Part shown: positions 1 to 12,117 of the stretch, piece after piece
Position numbering within the stretch: position 1 is the stretch's first letter
Layout: each line of letters starts with the position of its first letter
Assembly (NCBI GenBank): GCA_001606155.1
Contig: LODT01000029.1
Span: forward strand, 310,001 to 374,000
DNA from: Tieghemostelium lacteum
Lineage: Eukaryota; Evosea; Eumycetozoa; Dictyosteliales; Raperosteliaceae
Direction: 5' to 3'
DNA length: 64,000 nt
The notes under the pieces: model-generated
Database searches by the model: none
What the model was told of the DNA's origin: nothing
What the model saw: the letters and a program-made list of their open reading frames with translations, nothing else
Made by a program: the position numbers and the translations under genes

Positions 1-2
1 TA

Positions 3-988
3 ATGTCTGAACCAAAAGTAACATTAAATAACAACAAAACTATTCCATTATTAGGTTTTGGGTAAGTTATTCTAGACATCTAACACAATATGATTAATAA
101 GAAAGATATTAATATGTATTGTATTACTATAGTACATGGAAAGCTGAACCAAATGTTGTTGAAGAAGCAGTAAAGACAGCTGTTAAGACTGGATATCGTC
201 ACATTGATTGTGCAGAAGTCTATGCCAATCAAGCTGAAGTTGGAGCAGCTTTTAAATATATTTTTGATAATAAGGTTGTTGCAAGAGAGGAACTATTTAT
301 TACTAGTAAACTCTATAATACCTGTCACGAAAAGGATAAGGTATTACTCCACTGCAAAAAGACATTGAAAGATTTAAATCTAGAATATCTAGATCTCTAT
401 TTGATTCATTGGCCTATTGCATTTGAATACACTGGTGACTCTATGGAAGACCCAGTAGGTGAAGATGGTCAAATTAAATTCATTCCAGTACCAATCAGAG
501 AAACTTGGGAGGAAATGGAAAAATTAGTTGGATTGGGTTTAGTAAAATCTATTGGTGTCTCAAATTTCAATGTTCAAGCACTTCAAGATCTATTATCTTA
601 TGCTAAAATCAAACCTGTTGCTAATCAAGTTGAATTACACCCATATCTCCCACAAGCCAATCTCAAGAGCTACTGTGACAAGAAAGGAATTCATCTCACT
701 GCCTATTCACCATTGGGTAGTGGTGCATTTGTAAATGATCCAATTGTAGGTGAGATTGCATCTACCTACAAGAAATCCATTCCAAATATTCTCTGTCGTT
801 GGGCTATCCAAAAAGGTTTCTCTGTCATTCCAAAATCCTCAACTCCAGCTCGTATTCAAGATAATTTTAATATTTTAGATTTCACCATTACCGATTCTGA
901 TATGACTAAACTAGATGCTTTAAGTAGTACAAAGAAATTACGTACTTGTGATCCAACTTATTTCTGGGGTATCTCCATTTTTGATTAA
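3..988 (+). CDS. Aldo-keto reductase (NADPH-dependent aldehyde reductase type)
   Basis: Two exons, 3-61 and 133-988, joined by a GTAAGT...TATAG intron, give 304 residues, the usual AKR length. The join restores the family's G-F-G-T-W opening. The TIM-barrel catalytic tetrad is complete: Asp45 and Tyr50 (HIDCAEVY), Lys79 (ITSKL) and His112 (LIHWP), spaced as in aldose reductase. The later VGVSNF-like (IGVSNF) and IPKSS cofactor-binding segments are present. The family reduces aldehydes and some ketones with NADPH in the cytosol; the physiological substrate cannot be read from sequence. The start codon lies two bases inside the window, so the promoter is missing. The start is supported because the first exon already begins at the usual N-terminal strand. 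Confidence 0.93.
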
Positions 989-1184
989 ATATTCAATTAA
1001 GTCTAATAAAAGAATTTCAAAAGAAATTTACAATATTTAAATTATTAATAATACAAATTAATTTTATTACATAAAGAATTGAAATTTCCAGAGATTACTG
1101 AGTCTTGAAGGATACATTTGTTGAAAAGATTGAAATATTGATAAGATTTGATGAAGCTAGTTTAAACAATTGAATTAATTTAAA

Positions 1185-2915
1185 TTAAATTAACCAATTA
1201 CCAAATTCAACCAAATCATCTTGATTATGAATAACTTTTGTGAAAAAGTAAATGGTTCCATTAGATTGAATATCTTGGACCATTGATTCATATTCATAAT
1301 TACCAATGATTTGGTTAACATTATGGTCATTAAACTTGAACCAAGGAGCAGACTGAGAACCACTGGTTTTACAATAGGAATACCAGTGACCAGAGTTTTG
1401 AGTTCCTTGATGAACTCCAACAGCATACAATTGGTAGCATTTTAGAGATTGTATGAAGCTACTACCATCTTCAGAATTTTTTGTGACTGGGAGTTGAACA
1501 GTCATACACTCTTTTAGTGGTCTTCGGTTGACAAATGAATATCCCAGTGAATTGGTAACTACACGTTGTAGCTGGACTACCAGACACTTAGGAGAGTGAG
1601 TAATAACTGTGGATCCATGGATGAATCCTTTACTTTTACATAAAGGATTCTGGCAACTCTCATTGGACATCTTCTCAATCTGAAACTGACTATCAATAAC
1701 CATTTCAGAAAGTGACTTTGGAGAACCATTGTAGATGGGAACATACAACTGGAGCTGGTCCTCAGTGCACTTGGTAACATTGTTGAAACACTTTGAACAT
1801 TTAAATTCCTTATGTTTCTTAATACCAAAGATCTCTCTGATGAAATTAGTTTCTGGCACTTTTTCAAGATATCTTGCAAAGATCTCATCGGACTCCATTG
1901 GATCTTTGGCCTCTTCCATTAGTTCATCTCTTTCTTGATCCTGTTCTTCTTGTTTAATAGCCAGATGTGTTGATTCTAAGCTATTCAGCAGATACATCAT
2001 AAATTCACAAGCACACTCTTGTGTTTTACCACTATATTGTGGTTTTAAATATTTTCTGATTGTATCCAAACCAACAGAAGAATCTTTTGAGAGAACCATT
2101 TGAATAAAAGTCTCTTGAAGACTGGAAAACAGTGGATACAATGGCATACTATTACACTTTAATTGGTACAACTCTATGAATTTATCTGTATTCTCGTAGG
2201 AATCTTTACTATTGACCAATAAACTCATAACACTTCTATCCATTCCAACCAAGACATAGTTTCTAAATGGAAGTGTGTGAAATAAAATTTGAACACTGGT
2301 GTTCTGGTAACATGTTAAACCAATGTTCTTCAGACCAACTGAATATCTTTTTCTAGATTCTACAAAGAGCTTTGAGAAATCAATTGGACATTTGGTAATG
2401 ATGGGGACTAATGGAACAGGTGAAACAGGAGTAGATTGAATGGCTTTGGTTTCCATCTGTTCAATTACCAATTCTAGGCACAATTCCTTCATGAATTGGT
2501 TTTTATCTTGTAGATCTTCATTAGAAGCTTTCAGAAGTTCTACTTGACCAAGGAGTTCTTGATTCTCCTTCTTTAACTGATCCAGAGCTAATTGATTAGC
2601 ATCAAAGAGAGTAGATAACTCGGAACCAGATTCAATATTACTACAAATTAGAGAACTTGTGGAAAATGAGCTATCATGACTAGAAACTACCAAATCTGTA
2701 GATCTATTAAGTTCTGTAGAATCTTTTAATATATTTTGTGTATTATTATTTTCTTGTTTATTATTATTTTCTATAATTTCATTATTATTTTGTTTACTAA
2801 AATTTTTTTTATATTTTGAATAAATTGTATTGAAATGATTACTTATATAATCTTTAGAGTAATATAAAACAACTGCGGATACTATTACTGTTGAGGAAAT
2901 TGCTAAATATTTCAT
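1185..2915 (-). CDS. Ubiquitin-specific protease (peptidase C19) with N-terminal membrane anchor
   Basis: Single-exon gene of 576 residues. Residues about 4-20 form one hydrophobic helix followed by a basic Lys/Asn-rich linker, suggesting a tail facing the cytosol from a membrane. A Leu/Glu-rich probable coiled coil covers about 100-150. The C19 catalytic core starts near 190: Cys box NIGLTCYQN with Cys202, His box SGHWYSY with His510, and Asp530 in FNDHNV. Two Cys pairs (CSKC and a later C-x4-C) fit the zinc site of the fingers subdomain. All three catalytic residues are present, so activity is expected. The combination of N-terminal anchor and C19 core resembles mitochondrial USP30, but the core is too divergent for me to assign orthology. 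Its 3' end converges on the upstream reductase gene. Confidence 0.88.
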   Translation of the reverse strand: MKYLAISSTVIVSAVVLYYSKDYISNHFNTIYSKYKKNFSKQNNNEIIENNNKQENNNTQNILKDSTELNRSTDLVVSSHDSSFSTSSLICSNIESGSELSTLFDANQLALDQLKKENQELLGQVELLKASNEDLQDKNQFMKELCLELVIEQMETKAIQSTPVSPVPLVPIITKCPIDFSKLFVESRKRYSVGLKNIGLTCYQNTSVQILFHTLPFRNYVLVGMDRSVMSLLVNSKDSYENTDKFIELYQLKCNSMPLYPLFSSLQETFIQMVLSKDSSVGLDTIRKYLKPQYSGKTQECACEFMMYLLNSLESTHLAIKQEEQDQERDELMEEAKDPMESDEIFARYLEKVPETNFIREIFGIKKHKEFKCSKCFNNVTKCTEDQLQLYVPIYNGSPKSLSEMVIDSQFQIEKMSNESCQNPLCKSKGFIHGSTVITHSPKCLVVQLQRVVTNSLGYSFVNRRPLKECMTVQLPVTKNSEDGSSFIQSLKCYQLYAVGVHQGTQNSGHWYSYCKTSGSQSAPWFKFNDHNVNQIIGNYEYESMVQDIQSNGTIYFFTKVIHNQDDLVEFGNWLI

Positions 2916-3601
2916 TATTTATCTGAAAATAATATATAATTATATAGGATATTTAGTATTTATGTGAGTGTTTTATATTTCTTAATAAAAAAAATAAAAT
3001 ACTCAAATAAATACTAAAGAACCTCAATAATATTAGCCATATATAGTTTAGGGCATTTCATATAATTTTTAATTTCAAATTTGCCCAAAAGAGATATCTT
3101 TGTATGAAGTTTTGTATATTTTTTCTCATATGATAAATTTTTAAGAAAAAAGATAAATAATGAAATTTAATAAGTATATTATAAATAATTAAAAAACTAA
3201 TAAATTGTTAACTTAAAAGCAATGGAGTTGATTTTATTGAATAGAATTTGTTTATGAATGAGTAAAATAAATTTTATAATATATATTTTAATTAAATAAA
3301 ATAACGACAAATTATTTTATTGAAATATATTCATAAAATTAAATAATTAATTATGATTATATTTAAATAAACTATATTGAATGAAAAGTAAAAGCTAATA
3401 AAGAATTTAATTTTTAATTTATATTTAAAAAGGCGGCTTTTTAACAATTCAAATAATATTAAACAAGATCTATTATTCAAAAAGATTTGAATTATGTGAA
3501 CCTCTAAATATTAAATCATAGTATAATAATATGTTTAAAAATTGAATAAAAATAATTATTTGGTATATTTTGATTGTGGTTTCATTTTATTGTGTTAAAT
3601 T
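2916..3601. other. Intergenic AT-rich stretch, no gene seen
   Basis: This 686-nt gap lies between the start of the protease gene and the 3' end of the formin gene. It is highly AT-rich with homopolymer runs and no reading frame or RNA gene that I can support. The protease promoter must lie near its left end. A short inverted repeat sits at 3425-3444. Confidence 0.6.
3425..3444. repeat. Short inverted repeat with GC-rich loop
   Basis: TTAAAAAG and CTTTTTAA flank a GCGG loop, giving an 8-bp stem. It lies about 160 nt beyond the formin stop codon and is unusual mainly for its GC island in very AT-rich DNA. No function can be assigned. Confidence 0.4.
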
Positions 3602-6600
3602 TTAATTTTGATACAAAATGGCAGGAATAGATAGAGACATTGGAATATCAGCTATTTTCAAACCCAATTTATCAGGTGTTAATACTTTTTTGAGATCCAT
3701 TACAGGGTCTTTTGGACTTGCAGAGCTTGTGGAACTTGTAGGCGACGGAAAGCCCATTGAAGATGATGGTGATGACGAGTTACCAATACTATCACTTGAA
3801 GCACTAGTTAATTCTGTACTATTACTAGCGTCACTTGAATTCTGTGTAGAAGAGGATGGAGATGATTTCTTGAATATCTTTAATATCTTTAGTGATTTGG
3901 CTTTGAATTTCTTTGAGAATGATTTTTTGGTACTTTGTTGAGGTGGTGATAATTGTGCTGATGTGTTTGGTGATTGGGGTACTAGATTCTGTTGAAGTAT
4001 ACTTGAATATTGATTCTCCTCAATATTCATTTGAATAAAGTTTGAAACATCCAAATTCTCAGTATTACCACCAGACTTTGATTTTTTATGATTCTTTTTC
4101 TCTTTTTTACTAGATGAACCAATACTTGATAATGACTTTTTGTATTTCTTAAAAAATGATTCTTTCACTGGCTTTTCAACTATTGTTGGTTTAACAACTT
4201 CTATCTTCTCTTTTTCACTTGGTATAATAGTATTTGGGTTATTTGGCAATACTGGTAATTTATCATTATTCAAACTATAAGTTGTCTCTATAATCTCTGA
4301 TTGTTTGGGTACAGATGATACATTATTGCTATTTTCAGTGGGTTTAGTAATTGGTTTAAGTGTAACAAATGATTGTGTAACAGTTTCAACTATAACAGGT
4401 AATGTAACAGTAGTAGAAGGGTTGGTAGGTGGGGTTATAGTTTCATTTATATTTCTACTGTTGTGGTGAAGAGTTGGTTTACTTTTTACTGGTTCAAATG
4501 ACTTTGAGGTTTTTGAGTTTTCTTTTTCAATTTTTTCTTTTGGAGCTAGAGTAGATGGTGAAGTTTTGGTAGAAATTGATTTCTTACGTCTAGTTGTATC
4601 TGAGGTGGTTGGAGATGTTTTAGTACTGTGAATGAGTAATTTCTCTTTAATATTACCAATACTGATATTTTCCAATTCTTCAAAGAGTTTAGGTGGATTA
4701 TCAGGATCATCATAGGTATTAAATCTGAATTTAGAAGATAAATCATTAGATTTTGAATATTTATGCATTATACCACCAGTATTTCTCAATTTAACATCCA
4801 TAAATGATTCTGGTTTATTCAAATCAGTATCAAACTTCATAAATGTGTTACCATGAAGCTTATTTCCACCATTTGATAAAGATTTTACATGTGTTATTTT
4901 GTTGGTTTCCTTTTTATATCCAGCATCTGGAAATATGGTAACTGATTTCTTATCTACAGGTTCAACTGATTTAATTGTATTTTTAATTGTTGGACCTTTA
5001 TCAGAAGTTGATTTATGTTCAGGTTTGACAACTGATGTAGATGTAGTGCTAGTAGACAATGGTCTCAATGTTGGTCTTATATTATGTCTAGTAACAAACT
5101 CTTCAACTGTTGGTGGATCCATTTTAGATTCTTGTTGAATTGTATCTTTAGATTCTATATTTCTAATCACCTTGGTAGTTGTAGGTCTAATTGGAGTGTT
5201 GTTGTTATTATTTATACTTTGAATTCTATTCATTACACTTGAATTACTAGTTCTATCAGAATTGTTGTTGGTAAATGTAGTACCGTTTTTAACACTATTT
5301 TCTTGTAACTGGTGACTAAATCTAGAGAGAACCGGTGATAACTTTTCTTCTTTTCCTTTTATGACCAATTCCTGGTTTAATTGAATTGGTAGTTTTCTGT
5401 TGTTTGCATTGTTTAGTGATATTCCAAATCTTTCAAATGCAGGTTTAGTTGATGTAGGTTCACTAGATGTAGCTTGGGGATTGGTATCCTGTGCTACTGG
5501 AGTAATTAAATTTCTATTACCTTTATCATCTTTAATACCAAACTTTGACATAATTTTAGGTGACAATGAGTATAATTTACCTTTAACAGATGGACTTGTA
5601 TTGGTGTTATTGTCAAATGAAGATGTGAGTTTTTTGAGAGTTGGTTGATGTTTAGGTGACTTGATATTGGGTGATGATTCTGAGAGTGAAATGGGTTTTT
5701 CTCTCTTTTTGTGAAGTAATTTAGAGAAGAAATTACCAACAGCTGAGTTTCCTTCGGAATGCTTGTTTTGTTGTAGTGCTTTTTCAATTTTACTAACTTC
5801 ACTGTCATTTTCAGTTGTGGATTGGTCATTGGAGGTTGAAGATACAGGAACTGCAATGATAGGTGACATTTCTTTTTTAACTGGTGGTTTCTTGAAGGTA
5901 CTCTCATACTCTTTAAATGAAGCTACAAATTGGTTGACAAAGTTATTCAAGAGAGAAAAGAACTCTTCAGGTTGAGATTTCTCTTCACCTAGGTAGTTTA
6001 GAGTTTTTTGAAATACCTCTTCAACTTGTTGGATATACAATTGAGCTGATTCCAATACCTGTGTTTTAGAAGTTACAAATGATTTCAATTGATTTGTGAA
6101 ATGGTCGTTACCTATAGACTTGGTTTGTAATTCAACTTCTTTGGAAACTGTATTCATACCTGTTTTTAATAATTCAAATTGAGCCATTAGTTCTGACCAT
6201 ATAATTCTAGATGCTTTTTCAAGAGAACATATACTATCTGGAGTTATTAACAAGTCAGGGTATTTCTCATGAACTAGTTTTACAATGAAACTAAGAAGAT
6301 GGGACTTATTATCAATGGATTTGGTGTTGGCTATAGTTATGAGAAATGAGATTTTGAAACCATCAGCGTTACCTCTATTACTGTTTCCGTTCATGTAATT
6401 ACCAATTCTTAAAATAAAGTGTAGGAGAACTCTGAAATTGGTGGATTTTAGAATGGAATTACTGGCTGATTCGACATGTTTAGCACCAAGAACTATGTCA
6501 TCCATAATAGTATCAAATTGTGATTTATATAACAAACAATTCAATCTCTCTCTGATTTTTACAACTTTTAGAGTTTCAATGAGAAATTGGTCTATTGGGT

Positions 6601-9580
6601 TCATAGTAGTCTTATCACCATCAAAGTTCTTGAATATTTCTTCTTCTTCAGCTGTAGGAACACATTTACAGAGAACTTCAATCATATCCTTATTGAGTTT
6701 CTTTTCATCCAAAGAAGTTAACAGATCAATGACTTTAATTGGTGTGAGTTTAAACTTAGATATTAGAATACCAATATTATATACTCTCTTTGGATCGATC
6801 AGCGACACTTTAACTATTTCTTTCTCCTTAGTTTGAAATTTCTTTTCTTTTTCGCTCTTTTTTACACAAAATTCAGATTCAAGTTTTAGTTTACCAATAT
6901 CAAAATCTTTGAATTCCAAAGGATCCGTTTTCTCCCAAATAGTTTTGGAGGTTTTAGACTCTGGTATTTTAGTCCAAAATAGTTGCTTCATTGGAACAGA
7001 TGCAACCTCTTGTTTTGATTTTGGTTTAGCCATTGGAGGTGGAGGTGGTGGGGGTCCTCCAGCACCACCTTTTGCAAGTGGAGGTGGTGGAGGAGGTGGA
7101 GGTGGTCCACCTGATGGAGGGGGTGGTGGTGGCGGTGGCGGTGGTGGCGGACTAGCATTAATTTCAGTAGAAATTACATTTGTAGATCCTTGATCGTCTT
7201 TTGGTTTTTGTTTATCTTCAGGTTGATGGTCAGTTTTTATAGAACTGGGAGGTTGGTGACTAGAAGTCAGTTTTTTAAGACTGTTTTCAACAGTCAAGAT
7301 AGATTGTTCAAATTCAATTTTTGGTTTCAGATTCGATGTTGATAAAGTTTTTGATAATTGATTTAGTAATTGAATACTAGTGGTTTTATCAATGTTTTCT
7401 CGAGATTTATCAACATCTTGATTATAGATATAAAAAAGATTTTGTAAGATAGAGGATAGATGTGATGTATCTTGTTTTTCCAATAGCATTTGTTTATACA
7501 ATGATACACATAGTGATGTAGGATCTGATAGATTAATGGTTTTATGTTTTGGTTTTGGTGGTTGGGGTTGTTCGGAAGTTTCTTTAGACACATGGATAAA
7601 CCTAATAATCTGAATTTCAAATTCAGAGGAAATGTTTACTTTTAGCAAAATTTCAATGAATTTATCAATAGCCATAGTCTGAATAAATTCCTGACGAATC
7701 TTAGATTTCTGTAGTTTGGCATTCTGAAAAATTGAATTTATCAGAGTGAGAGTTTGTATTTTAAAGTCGTGATCACTTTCAAAAATTAAACTATCTATAA
7801 ACCATTTGAATTTAGTACGATCCTTTCGGAGTTGTTGAATTTTTTCAACGCCCATTTGAATTAACCTAAACCCTTGTTCTGAGTGCTGACACAATGTATT
7901 ACAAAATCCCAAAACAATTCCTTTAAAATGAATATTTAGGAATGGGTTCAATAATATTACAAATAGATCTATAAATACTGATTCCTGAATTGATGTTATA
8001 GTTTTTAATCCATTCTATTTAAAATTTTAAATTAGAATTTGATAAATATATACTTTAAATAAGATGTTGCAAGTACATACATTTGATTTTGAGAATATTA
8101 ATAATATTTCTAAACATTTTATATTGACAAACAGATCATCTTCAGTTAATTTGGTTTTTCGATTATTCGAGGATATGGCATCAAAAATTATATTGATACC
8201 ATTGAGTTTTAGAAACTGTTCTTTCCAAGTTTCAAATTCGTCAGAATTGTTATTGTCTTTTAGTAGGGTGAGCAGAGATTGAATGTTTTTCAGAGATGAA
8301 TCCATTTTAATGAGGTGAATTATGTTTTCGGGTTTGGATTTGGCAATGATTCTCTGTGATGTTGTTTTTTCAATGGTTGTCGGTCTTTGTTGGTTTCCAC
8401 TAGAACCACTTCCAGATATACAATTAGTAGACCTATAATCAGATTTATGAATAATGTGATGAATATCCAAATCAACATCATTATGCAGCATTGAGATTAC
8501 TTTATCTTTATCTTCGCTGGACAAACTAGATATCATGGATTGAAATGTAAATTTAGTGTCAGACTGTGTAAGAATAATCTCCATGTTATCCTGTAATACT
8601 GTTTTCTCTTTTCTATTTATCTTATTAGAATTTAAAATGACACCATTTGTACTATGATCTATCAGGTAGGGAACAATTAATTCCATAGGTTTACTATTAA
8701 TAGGTTGTTCTTGGACTGATGAAGATGGCGGTGTAGATGTCTCTGAATTTGGTGGTTGTGATTGTTGTTGTTGTTGTTGATTTTGTTCATCTTTTGCAAA
8801 TAACTCCATTTGAGAATTACTAAACTGAAGTATTCTCTTACTTAATACAATGGTACAATGTCTAGTTGAAATAAATGGTAATTCACCTAATACTACATGT
8901 GCATGATCTGAATCCTTTCCAATAGTAGTCAAAATCTGACAAAGTTCAATATCCTTATGTATTTTTGAATTACTTTTTAAAATTCCCCAAACTGGGATTT
9001 TTTCAGGTGGTGGTAATTTAAAACTTTCATTTTCTAAATAACTCTGTTGTTGTTGCTGTTGTTGCTGTTGTTGTTGTTTCTGTTGTTGAGAATAGGTTAC
9101 ATGATTACTAGTTGGTGTTGGTGGTCTATTAAAACTTGGGTTATTATAAAGATTTTGGCTACTACTATTTTGCCTATTTATGGAAAAATTGCATCTAGGT
9201 GAAGGTGGAAGACTACTATTTGGACTACAACTATTATTGAAATTTTGGATAAGATTACCAATATTTCCACTGGTTCTTAAACTATTTCTCAAAGAGTTAG
9301 GTTCGGAATTAGATTGTGGTGTTGATTGAATTGGTGTTGAAATTAATGATGATTTATTACTATTTGGTACACTATTTGATAGCTCACTAACATTTGAACT
9401 AACACTAATGGTACTTGTACTTGATTTTCTCTTTTCTTTTTTACTAATTATATTTGGAGTAACCTTATTTATACTTTCAACTACATTCTTTACAAATGAA
9501 GATCTTCCTCCACCGCTAATACTATTACTACCACGACCATTTTCCTGACTAATTTGTTGTGGGGTTTGCTGTTCATCCAT
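3602..9580 (-). CDS. Formin: FHA - GBD/FH3 - FH1 - FH2 with long disordered tail
   Basis: Two exons (9580-8081, 8014-3602) joined by a 66-nt GTATGT...ATAG intron in phase 0 give 1970 residues. The join completes a typical FH3 helix pair (CLEILLIFSKSN then NGLKTITSI). Order: low-complexity Ser/Asn/Gln N-terminus; FHA domain about 197-347, interrupted by a Gln-rich insert, with STRHC and DHSTNG signatures; GBD/FH3 about 450-690; FH1 poly-proline about 787-832, expected to bind profilin-actin; FH2 about 838-1205 with the signature RIGNYMNGNSNRGNADGFK. The remaining ~760 residues are Ser/Thr/Lys-rich and disordered; no clear autoregulatory DAD is visible. Formins nucleate and elongate unbranched actin. 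The FHA domain should bind phospho-threonine partners and could link filament assembly to kinase signalling (inference). Dictyostelids have about ten formins and I cannot say which one this matches. Confidence 0.93.
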
Positions 9581-10519
9581 CCTATTTACACTTTACTATA
9601 TATTGCTTATTTCACAATTACAATTTTTTTAATCTTTTATTTATATATAAATATGTATAAAATTTTACTACTTCATCTATAAAATTACTTAATCCCACAG
9701 ACACACACTCTACAATATCAAAGTTTGGACTATGGTTTATAATCTATTAATATATTAAACTAAAGTGAAAATAATATTTTTAAATTAATAAATATTATTA
9801 CTTTAAATTTTGGTTTGATATTATAATATTATAATGTTGGGCATAAATATTGGTATAAGTGAAGTAATATATATTATTGCGGTAATCCAATATGAGATTC
9901 AGGTAAAAAGAATATATTATTAAAATAAATGATTTGAAAAATAATAGAATGTGCTTATTACTCAATTACTTTTTAAAATTTTGTTTTCTTATCACTATCT
10001 TTTTTTTTTCTTTTAATATTATACAATTGTATTGTGAACATATTTTTTCAGTTATCTCTATAGTGTATATGTCAGTGAGAATAGATATTTTCAAATTACC
10101 CCCTATACCACCCACCACTTTCGAAACATATGAGAGTGGTGGAAAATGTGTGTTATGCAATAATTTTTATTTTTAGATAAGATTTGTTTTTTCACCCTAT
10201 AAGTGAAGACAAGGAAGGGATGAAATAGGGGGAGAGGGGGAGTATGATTACAAACAATTGAAATCTAACAATGCTAGATTGTTTTTATAAGGAAATATTA
10301 ATTCCCGATCTGTGATCATCTTATCATTGTTGTTAATTCCATCACCAATTATAATTCTATAATAAAATTAATATGTTTTTCATCACTATTTGTAGATTTT
10401 ATGATTTAAATTATGGATTATCAAGTTAGTTGAATTTGATTGTTGAATATGTGATCAAAAGACATAAAAATGAAAAATTTTTTTTTTGTTATTTTTCATA
10501 TTTATCAATATCGACTCAA
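9581..10519. other. Intergenic region between divergent formin and SmG genes
   Basis: This 939-nt gap separates two divergently transcribed genes and should carry both promoters. It is AT-rich with a C-rich patch near 10098-10125 and a purine/G-rich tract at about 10205-10246. The short reading frames inside it have no family resemblance and biased low-complexity composition. No tRNA or snRNA could be supported. Confidence 0.6.
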
Positions 10520-10927
10520 ATGACAGGAGGAGCCGGGAAACCACAAGATCCAGATTTAACTAAACTTCTTGATAAAAAAGTAAATGGTTAGTATTACTAA
10601 AAATTAAAAGTTTATATTTGATAATACTAACATTTAAATAGTCAAATTAAATGGAAATAGATTAATTGTAGGTGTTTTAAGAGGTTTTGATACTTTTATG
10701 AATATTGTAATTAAAGATGCTGTAGAAGTTGTTTCACCGTCAGAAAAATATGAAATAGGTTTAGTAGTATGTACATTTACTTTAATAGAATATTGCTTTA
10801 AAGGTTTGATATTAATATTTAATGAAAGTTTATTAGGGGTAATTCAGTTTTAGTTTTAGAGCCATTAGAGGCAATTCATTTGAAAGGTTACCATTCAAAC
10901 CCAGCACCTCAACCAACTGTTGGTTAA
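10520..10927 (+). CDS. snrpG: Small nuclear ribonucleoprotein G (SmG), core spliceosomal protein
   Basis: Three small exons (10520-10586, 10642-10766, 10829-10927) give 96 residues. Introns use GTTAGT...ATAG and GTATGT...AAAG. The protein reads as an Sm fold: Sm1 motif KLNGNRLIVGVLRGFDTFMN, and Sm2 motif FIRGNSVL followed by LEPLEA, all closely matching SmG of other eukaryotes. SmG is one of seven Sm proteins forming the heteroheptameric ring on U1, U2, U4 and U5 snRNAs. The second splice site was chosen because only the acceptor after AAAG keeps frame and yields the invariant I-R-G-N-S. The N-terminal ten residues are Gly/Pro/Lys-rich and dispensable-looking. Confidence 0.93.
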
Positions 10928-11074
10928 TATAATAAATGTACATAACAAAATATTAAAAAAACACCAATAACAGCAAAAAGAATAATGATAATCTAGGTAG
11001 AGGTTTGATTATGAAAATATTTATTTAAATCTAGATTGTGGAGTGGAAAAGAGAAAAAAACTAGTATATATATT

Positions 11075-12117
11075 TTAGATGTAAAGGAATATCATAAGTA
11101 TAGTTTGAATGGCAATCAAGATGACAAATTGTGGATTGAAAATAGATGATGATGAAGTTGTAGTTGATGTGGTTGGTGTACCAACTGTAACATTAGAACC
11201 TTGTTGGAATACACCAGTTTCCCTGTATAAATGTAAAAAAGAAAATGAGTTAATTATCAGAAACTATAGGATTAGATTATAGATGAGAAGCATACATTAA
11301 TTTACCAACAGTGATACCTTTAATAGCATCTTCAGAAGAAGTTTCCCCGTTGACACCTGGAGTAATATCAACTCTCATAACCATAGCAGTATTATTTATA
11401 GGCATCATGGTAACCATTACTCTACTCATTGATATTCCCAACATTTGAGCAATTTTTTCTCTGATCATTGTAATATTTGATATTGATAGACTCTTACTGC
11501 TGGTAATATTGACACTTCCAGATTCAGTAGCAACACCCATATTATATTGACAATCAATTCTAACTCCTCTAGAGATATTACTTAATTGACAATTAACATC
11601 AGTATCTATATACAAATATTGAGTTAGCATGAGCATATAAACAATATACTGAATGAAATGGAGTAAATTAAGACTTACTATTTGGAACAATAGCTACAGT
11701 AGGATTTGATGTCATATTTGAACAGGTAAAATTCATTAATTTAATTAGATAGAATTTATTACTATTGAATTTACCTTGGTGTTTAATAACAAGTTTTGAA
11801 TCATCATCATCATCAGTACAATCATCATCTCTAGTTACAATATAGGTAAATGATGAGGCTGTCTTTCCTTCAGAGTAGTCAACATCCAGGTCAGAGTTAC
11901 TACTAAAATATATATCAGAACCTTCATAGTGAAATTCTCTTGTACTTGAATTACCATTGATTGTGATATTTTCATTATAATTAAAAGTATTACCACCAGT
12001 ATCATCATCAGTTCCAGTTGTACTACCAGATGAATTAATACTACCACTACTATCCATATTGATACCAATAACCAATAGGATCATTAAAACCAATAAAGAA
12101 ACCAATTTTCTATTCAT
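11075..12117 (-). CDS. Secreted or surface-anchored protein of unknown function
   Basis: Three exons (12117-11679, 11605-11296, 11222-11075) with GTAAGT and GTATGC donors keep frame to give 298 residues. A signal peptide covers about 1-20 (LVSLLVLMILLVIG). The next part is Ser/Thr/Gly/Asp-rich with a run of acidic residues. A compact segment about 190-250 (MIREKIAQMLGIS, then RVMVTMMP and VDITPG) looks like an alpha/beta fold. The C-terminus has a Thr/Ser-rich stalk and a final hydrophobic helix (VILIAIQTILMIFLYI) ending at the stop, typical of a GPI-anchor signal or a tail anchor. Several N-glycosylation sequons (NIT, NFT, NMT) fit an extracellular protein. I do not recognise a family. Confidence 0.8.

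Noticed and set aside
6909-7193. Gly-rich frame opposite the formin FH1
   Set aside because: It is the complement of the poly-proline codons and has no independent support.
9040-9090. CAA/CAG repeat as a possible mobile or regulatory element
   Set aside because: It is an in-frame poly-glutamine tract inside the formin N-terminus, ordinary for dictyostelid proteins.
9934-10176. 80-codon frame in the formin-SmG intergenic region
   Set aside because: Phe/Ile/Tyr-rich composition typical of random AT-rich DNA; no family resemblance and no gene-like start context.
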